NCBI GenBank assembly: GCA_022567295.1
Contig: JADFHE010000003.1
Span: 16,834 to 80,833 of the forward strand
DNA from: Pseudomonadota bacterium
GTDB taxonomy: Bacteria; Pseudomonadota; Gammaproteobacteria; Steroidobacterales; Woeseiaceae
DNA length: 64,000 nucleotides
Direction: 5' to 3'
Shown here: positions 59,924 to 64,000 of the stretch, piece by piece
How the letters are laid out: every line of letters starts with the position of its first letter
Numbering within the stretch: the stretch's first letter is position 1
The notes under the pieces: model-generated
What the model saw: the letters and a program-made list of their open reading frames with translations, nothing else
Told to the model about the DNA's origin: nothing
Database searches by the model: none
Made by a program: the position numbers and the translations under genes

Positions 59924-60597
59924 GGTAGGTTCCTTGCGATTTCGGCCTTCATTGCCGTGATAGTGGCGGCGTAGTCGTCACTGCCGAAGATTGCAGATCC
60001 AGCCACAAACGTATCAGCGCCAGCCGCTGCGATCTCGCCAATGTTGTCGACCTTCACACCGCCATCAATTTCCAAACGAATTTCCTGGCCGCTGGCCTCA
60101 ATCATCTGCCGCGCCTGGCGTAGCTTGGTCAACGCTGATGGAATAAATTTCTGGCCGCCGAACCCCGGGTTCACTGACATAAGTAAGACCATGTCGACTT
60201 TGTCGATGACATGCGTAAGCCAGTCCATCGGCGTCGCAGGATTAAAAACCAGACCGGCTTTGCAACCCTGTTCGCGGATCAAGCCCAGCGATCGATGAAC
60301 ATGGCGGCTCGCTTCCGGGTGAAAAGTAATGTAGCTCGCGCCCGCTTTCGCAAAATCCGGAATAATGCCGTCAACCGGCTCGACCATCAGATGCACATCG
60401 ATAGGCGCCTCGATGCCATACGTACGCAACGCGTCGCAGATCATCGGTCCTATCGTTAGATTCGGTACGAAATGATTATCCATGACGTCGAAATGCACGA
60501 TATCGGCCCCGGCGTCTAGCACGGCCTGAACGTCATCGCCCAGGCGAGCGAAATCAGCAGAAAGAATTGAAGGTGCGATTAATGGTGTCACTGTCAT
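59920..60597 (-). CDS. rpe: Ribulose-phosphate 3-epimerase
   Basis: 225 residues, TIM barrel. Motifs: [31 protein letters not shown] with metal His and Asp, [28 protein letters not shown] and FVAGSAIFG. It interconverts ribulose-5-P and xylulose-5-P. The last codons NLP-stop enter the REP element, whose TAG ends the gene. Convergent with crp. Confidence 0.97.
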   Translation of the reverse strand: MTVTPLIAPSILSADFARLGDDVQAVLDAGADIVHFDVMDNHFVPNLTIGPMICDALRTYGIEAPIDVHLMVEPVDGIIPDFAKAGASYITFHPEASRHVHRSLGLIREQGCKAGLVFNPATPMDWLTHVIDKVDMVLLMSVNPGFGGQKFIPSALTKLRQARQMIEASGQEIRLEIDGGVKVDNIGEIAAAGADTFVAGSAIFGSDDYAATITAMKAEIARNLP

Positions 60598-60645
60598 TCC
60601 CCGGTTTTTTCTGAACTGTACAACACGTCCCGGCGGATCGACACC

Positions 60646-61545
60646 TCAACGTATCGAACGACGAGCTTTGAGCATTTCGTATGCCCTTCGTACCTCACGA
60701 GTTCTCCGTTCCGCTTCAGCGATCACGTCCGCTCCCGGATTACTTCCCGAAATTTTGTCCGGGTGATTTTTGTTCATGAGCCGCCGGTATGCCTTCTTCA
60801 CCTCATCGTTACTGGCGTCCGGTGACACACCCAGCGCCGCATACGCTTCCCGTACCCGAATCGCATCGGCATCGCCGGCCGGCGATCGTTTGAAACCCTT
60901 TTGCGCCCGAATCATCGCTTCAAGTTGCGCCAGTTCCACACGGCCGATCTCGAGTTCTGTGCAGATCTTCCAGATCAGCGCACGTTCCTGTTTCTTCAAC
61001 TTGTCTTTCGCCAGCACAACTTCGAGCAACAGGCGTACGAACGTACGGCGATCTGATGCGCTGCGGGCACTGACGCGCCGGACCTCTCGCATTCTCTGTA
61101 CCAATTGAAAGCCCGGCTGTTTTCCCGCATCGAACCAGCCGATCGCACGCCGTACTTGGGCGGGATTCAAACTAAGGCGATGCATCACCATACGCGCAGC
61201 ACGTATCTCATCCTCGCTGACGCGTCCGTCGATCTTCGCAAGGTGGCCCATCGCTTGAAACAGCGCACTCGCAAAATCCTCGGATACTCGAGGGAGATCG
61301 GCGCCCTGCTGTTGGAAGCGGCGATAGCGATCAGCGAAACCGAGATCGAACTGGTGACCAAGAATAAATCCCGCGACGGCGATCCACGCGTTCCGCATTG
61401 CGAGCCCGGCCAGGGTGCCGATGATCTTGCCCCAATACAATCCAGATTCCAGCCGTTCTGCCCAGAGAAGAACTGCAATCCTAACTGGTGTCGGCAACCA
61501 TTCCCATTGTCGACGCTTGCCTGTCCCGGCTGGAACGGCGATCAT
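60646..61545 (-). CDS. djlA: DnaJ-like membrane co-chaperone (DjlA) with TerB domain
   Basis: 299 residues from ATG 61545. A TTG at 61440 would begin [12 protein letters not shown] and match the short periplasmic tail of E. coli DjlA (MQYWGKIIG) better, giving 264 residues. One membrane helix ([11 protein letters not shown] to GFILGHQFD), a central TerB-like helical domain ([19 protein letters not shown]), and a C-terminal J domain ([23 protein letters not shown]) with the HPD motif in NKNHPDKI. It stimulates DnaK at the inner membrane. The longer form leaves only 6 bp to the divergent purC ATG. Confidence 0.88.
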   Translation of the reverse strand: MIAVPAGTGKRRQWEWLPTPVRIAVLLWAERLESGLYWGKIIGTLAGLAMRNAWIAVAGFILGHQFDLGFADRYRRFQQQGADLPRVSEDFASALFQAMGHLAKIDGRVSEDEIRAARMVMHRLSLNPAQVRRAIGWFDAGKQPGFQLVQRMREVRRVSARSASDRRTFVRLLLEVVLAKDKLKKQERALIWKICTELEIGRVELAQLEAMIRAQKGFKRSPAGDADAIRVREAYAALGVSPDASNDEVKKAYRRLMNKNHPDKISGSNPGADVIAEAERRTREVRRAYEMLKARRSIR

Positions 61546-61551
61546 CGCAGC

Positions 61552-62442
61552 ATGAGGTTTGGGGACGTATTGTTTGAGACTTCGGTACCTGGCTTGCCAT
61601 TGATTGGCCGCGGCAAGGTCAGGGACATTTACAGCGTAGATGACAAGCATTTATTAATCGTTACGACAGACCGCCTGTCCGCTTACGATGTTGTCTTGCC
61701 GGACCCGGTCCCCGGCAAAGGCGAAGTTCTTACCAAGATTTCGCTATTTTGGTTTCGAATGATGGCCGACATCATCGACAACCAACTCACTGACATGACC
61801 GTAGACGATGTTATCGACGACGCGAATCTATGCGATTTGCTTCGCGATCAGTCGCTGGTCGTAAAACGGCTTAAGCCGCTGCCCATCGAGGCCGTCGTGC
61901 GCGGTTATCTGAGCGGTTCTGGTTGGCGGGATTATCTTGATTCAGGCCAGGTCTGTGGTCTGGACCTGCCCAAGGGACTGCAACAAGCTGAAAAATTGCC
62001 GCGAACATTGTTTACACCGGCAAGCAAGGCCGCTGCCGGGGGTCATGACGAAAACATCCGCTTTGAACAGGTAGTCGAACTGATCGGCGAAAACCTGGCG
62101 AATCGCGTTCGGGATGTCTCGATAGAAATCTACGAACGTGCGGCGGCCTATGCACTCGAACGCGGCATTATCATAGCCGATACCAAATTTGAATTCGGCC
62201 TCGATGACGAAGGTCGTCTGCACTTTATCGACGAGGCGCTAACTCCGGACTCGTCACGATTCTGGCCTGTCGATGACTACAGGGTGGGCACGAGCCCACC
62301 GAGTTTCGATAAACAGTTTGTGCGCGACTATCTCGATACCCTGGACTGGGACAGGACGTCCCCAGGACCCGAACTACCCGTGGAAATCCTCGAACAAACT
62401 GCAAAGAAGTACGCCGAAGCCCTTACCAGGATGACGCGGTAA
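61552..62442 (+). CDS. purC: Phosphoribosylaminoimidazole-succinocarboxamide synthase (SAICAR synthase)
   Basis: 296 residues from ATG 61552; a long upstream open frame runs antisense to djlA and is not coding. This is the long form of PurC (about 295-300), not the 237-residue enteric type. Motifs: [32 protein letters not shown] in separate blocks, [42 protein letters not shown] and [13 protein letters not shown]. Sixth-to-eighth-step enzyme of purine synthesis, joining CAIR and aspartate with ATP. Confidence 0.96.
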   Translation: MRFGDVLFETSVPGLPLIGRGKVRDIYSVDDKHLLIVTTDRLSAYDVVLPDPVPGKGEVLTKISLFWFRMMADIIDNQLTDMTVDDVIDDANLCDLLRDQSLVVKRLKPLPIEAVVRGYLSGSGWRDYLDSGQVCGLDLPKGLQQAEKLPRTLFTPASKAAAGGHDENIRFEQVVELIGENLANRVRDVSIEIYERAAAYALERGIIIADTKFEFGLDDEGRLHFIDEALTPDSSRFWPVDDYRVGTSPPSFDKQFVRDYLDTLDWDRTSPGPELPVEILEQTAKKYAEALTRMTR

Positions 62443-62449
62443 CCAGTGC

Positions 62450-63772
62450 ATGATTCAAACACTTAGAAACTGGATTGAAGCACTGATCTGGGGCGACATG
62501 CTGCGCGCCTATGGTCTGCCGGGTCGCATCGTGATGATGGTCTTGCGCAACGCTTATGCGGTACTTCGCGATATCGTGTCGGGGCAACTGACATTGCGCG
62601 CTATGAGTCTCGTCTATACGACGTTGTTATCCATCGTGCCATTGATCGCTTTTAGTTTTTCGGTGTTGAAGGGCCTTGGCGTCCACAAGGAACTGGAGAC
62701 GAAGCTCTACGCAATCCTTGAACCATTAGGCGTCAAGGGCGTAGAGATCACGGACCAGGTCATGCACGTCGTGCACAACGTCAACGGCAGCGTACTCGGT
62801 GGTATCGGTCTCGCATTTTTCATCTACACGGCGGTTTCAATGGTGCAGAAAATCGAGGAGGCCTTTAACTATGTCTGGTACGTTACCAAGCCGCGCAATT
62901 TCGCGAAACGACTAACGGAATACATGCTGGTTCTGTTGATTGGACCCGTCGTTATCGTGATTGCACTGGGCGCTATCGCATCGGTCGGTAACGAAACCAT
63001 AGTGCAGTGGTTTGCACAGAACTCCATCTTCGGCCCGATATTTTCGGCCACCAGCAAGTTAACACCTTACTTGCTCATTGCCGGAATGTTTACCTTCCTG
63101 TACTCGTATATGCCGAACACCAAAGTCAGATTGAGTTCTGCGCTCGTCGGCGGCATTGCAGGCGGTTTCATGTGGGCAACGCTCGGTATGATTTTTGCCG
63201 CTTTTTTGGTTAATTCGGCGCGAACTCAGGCAATTTACGCCGGTTTTGCTATCGCGATCACCACATTGATCTGGCTGTACCTCAACTGGCTCATTCTCTT
63301 AATTGGCTCGCAGATTGCATTTTACTTTCAGAATCCGGCGTATCTGCGCATCGGACGACGTGAACCGCGCCTGTCGAATGCCATGCGTGAACGCGTTGCG
63401 CTGAACATCATGTACCTGGTCGGTGGAGAGTTTCGAAACCCGGCACTCGGCGTCAATTTGCGCAGCCTGAGTCGCGCCCTGCGGATCCCGTCGATCACGC
63501 TCGCACCGATTGCAGCTGATCTCGAAGCCACTGGAATATTGACGACCAACGAGAAAGAAGAGTTGCTGCCTGGTCGCGAAATGTCGCGCATCACACTCGA
63601 CGACATTCTGGCGGTCGTCCGTCGTGACGGCGAGACCGGATCGCACCGCGATCCAAAGTGGGATGAACCGATTGAAACTCTGGGCGAGCGCCTCGACGAT
63701 GCGATCGCTGACACGCTTTCGGGCAAAACATTGTCGGACCTCCTGGATCAATCCGAGGACCGGCGTCAATAG
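62450..63772 (+). CDS. YihY/UPF0761 family inner membrane protein with C-terminal winged-helix extension
   Basis: 440 residues, 7 bp after purC. Six membrane helices in the first 300 residues with YihY motifs: LTLRAMSLVYTTLLSIVPL, FIYTAVSMVQKIEEAFNYVW, YSYMPNTKVRLSSALVGG and AIYAGFAIAITTLIWLYLNWLILLIGSQIAF. The last 130 residues (from about 310) are soluble and resemble a winged helix (MYLVGGEFRN, RALRIPSITLAPIAADLEATGIL). Formerly called ribonuclease BN or BrkB; its function is unknown, and the RNase activity belongs to another gene. Confidence 0.9.
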   Translation: MIQTLRNWIEALIWGDMLRAYGLPGRIVMMVLRNAYAVLRDIVSGQLTLRAMSLVYTTLLSIVPLIAFSFSVLKGLGVHKELETKLYAILEPLGVKGVEITDQVMHVVHNVNGSVLGGIGLAFFIYTAVSMVQKIEEAFNYVWYVTKPRNFAKRLTEYMLVLLIGPVVIVIALGAIASVGNETIVQWFAQNSIFGPIFSATSKLTPYLLIAGMFTFLYSYMPNTKVRLSSALVGGIAGGFMWATLGMIFAAFLVNSARTQAIYAGFAIAITTLIWLYLNWLILLIGSQIAFYFQNPAYLRIGRREPRLSNAMRERVALNIMYLVGGEFRNPALGVNLRSLSRALRIPSITLAPIAADLEATGILTTNEKEELLPGREMSRITLDDILAVVRRDGETGSHRDPKWDEPIETLGERLDDAIADTLSGKTLSDLLDQSEDRRQ

Positions 63773-63779
63773 TCATTGG

Positions 63780-64000
63780 CTACGCGCCGGCTATCGTCAT
63801 TTCCTCTATCAGAATGGAACCGCAGCGCATGCCACTACGCAAATCCTGGTCATTACCGATGACCACGATGCGCCGATAGAGATTCTTCAGATTGCCCGCA
63901 ATGGTCACTTCGTGCACGGCATGCTGAATTTCTCCGTTCTTCACCCAATGACCAACGGCACCGCGCGAGTAGTCCCCTGTGACAGGATTCACGCCCTGCC
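63780..64000 (-). CDS. pmbA: Metalloprotease PmbA (TldE), 3' end only
   Basis: The frame stays open to the window edge, so 73 C-terminal codons plus stop are visible. The sequence [37 protein letters not shown] and [14 protein letters not shown] matches the end of PmbA. With TldD it forms a protease that degrades unfolded peptides and matures microcins. Convergent with yihY, with a 7-bp gap. Confidence 0.93.
   Translation of the reverse strand, partial: QGVNPVTGDYSRGAVGHWVKNGEIQHAVHEVTIAGNLKNLYRRIVVIGNDQDLRSGMRCGSILIEEMTIAGA

Noticed and set aside
61105..61551. Open extension of purC upstream of MRFGDV
   Set aside because: It is antisense to djlA coding sequence and lacks homology; known long-form PurC starts near MRFGD.

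Overview
The window is about 64 kb of compact chromosomal housekeeping DNA from a gammaproteobacterium. Many gene pairs overlap by 1-14 bp. The gene order is gammaproteobacterial: lptD-surA-pdxA-rsmA-apaG-apaH with divergent amgK-murU, lgt-thyA-folA, pepP-ubiH-ubiI, zapA-6S RNA-ygfA, rplM-rpsI, and Crp next to Coq7. Split GcvPA/GcvPB, the long PurC form, AmgK/MurU and no integrated mobile genes fit an environmental, possibly marine, lineage outside the Enterobacterales (Woeseia/Steroidobacter/Xanthomonas-like). That placement is an inference from gene content, not a computed phylogeny.

Layout. 1-2.6 kb: 3' part of a MoeB/ThiF-type E1 enzyme, a YafD-like phosphodiesterase, a small secreted protein and a TetR regulator sharing a 16-bp palindrome. 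2.6-8.2 kb (minus): ArsR-methyltransferase regulator, metF, metH, a one-carbon/methionine operon. 8.4-17.7 kb (minus): an uninterrupted cell-shape series mreB-mreC-mreD-mrdA-rodA-mltB-rlpA-dacA-ybeD-lipB. 17.8-22 kb: gatCAB and hslO. 22-23 kb: an unrecognised secreted protein. 23.2-24.9 kb (minus): amgK-murU, muramic acid recycling. 24.9-31.4 kb: the lptD-to-apaH operon. 31.4-33.5 kb (minus): lgt-thyA-folA. 33.6-38.7 kb: a YyaL-type thioredoxin protein and a two-module HtrA/PDZ protease with a dead second module. 38.8-44.0 kb (minus): glycine cleavage operon gcvT-gcvH-gcvPA-tpx-gcvPB behind a tandem glycine riboswitch and terminator. 44.1-49.4 kb: DUF885 peptidase, VOC protein, XRE-cupin regulator, and an ATP-grasp ligase paired with a catalytically dead transglutaminase-7TM protein. 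49.4-53.4 kb (minus): ubiI-ubiH-pepP and a decayed ygfB. 53.5-56.3 kb: TIGR02449 coiled coil, zapA, 6S RNA, ygfA, a lysine-rich histone-like protein, rpiA. 56.4-57.4 kb (minus): rplM-rpsI-tRNA-Gln. 57.6-64 kb: DUF481 protein, coq7, crp, a REP doublet, rpe, djlA, purC, yihY and the 3' end of pmbA.

Themes. One-carbon metabolism is heavily represented: MetH, MetF, the glycine cleavage system, ThyA, FolA and YgfA. A second theme is the cell envelope: the Mre/Rod complex, LptD, SurA, Lgt and AmgK/MurU. Points of most interest: a TetR operator repeated at two promoters; several genes whose predicted transcription start falls on the ATG (possible leaderless mRNAs); a REP doublet whose two GTAG ends supply the stop codons of both crp and rpe; a single-cysteine Tpx inside the gcv operon; a ygfB pseudogene still coupled to pepP; an 18-bp in-frame tandem repeat in gcvPB; and the ATP-grasp/dead-transglutaminase pair. 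I found no CRISPR array, prophage, transposase or obvious defence system.
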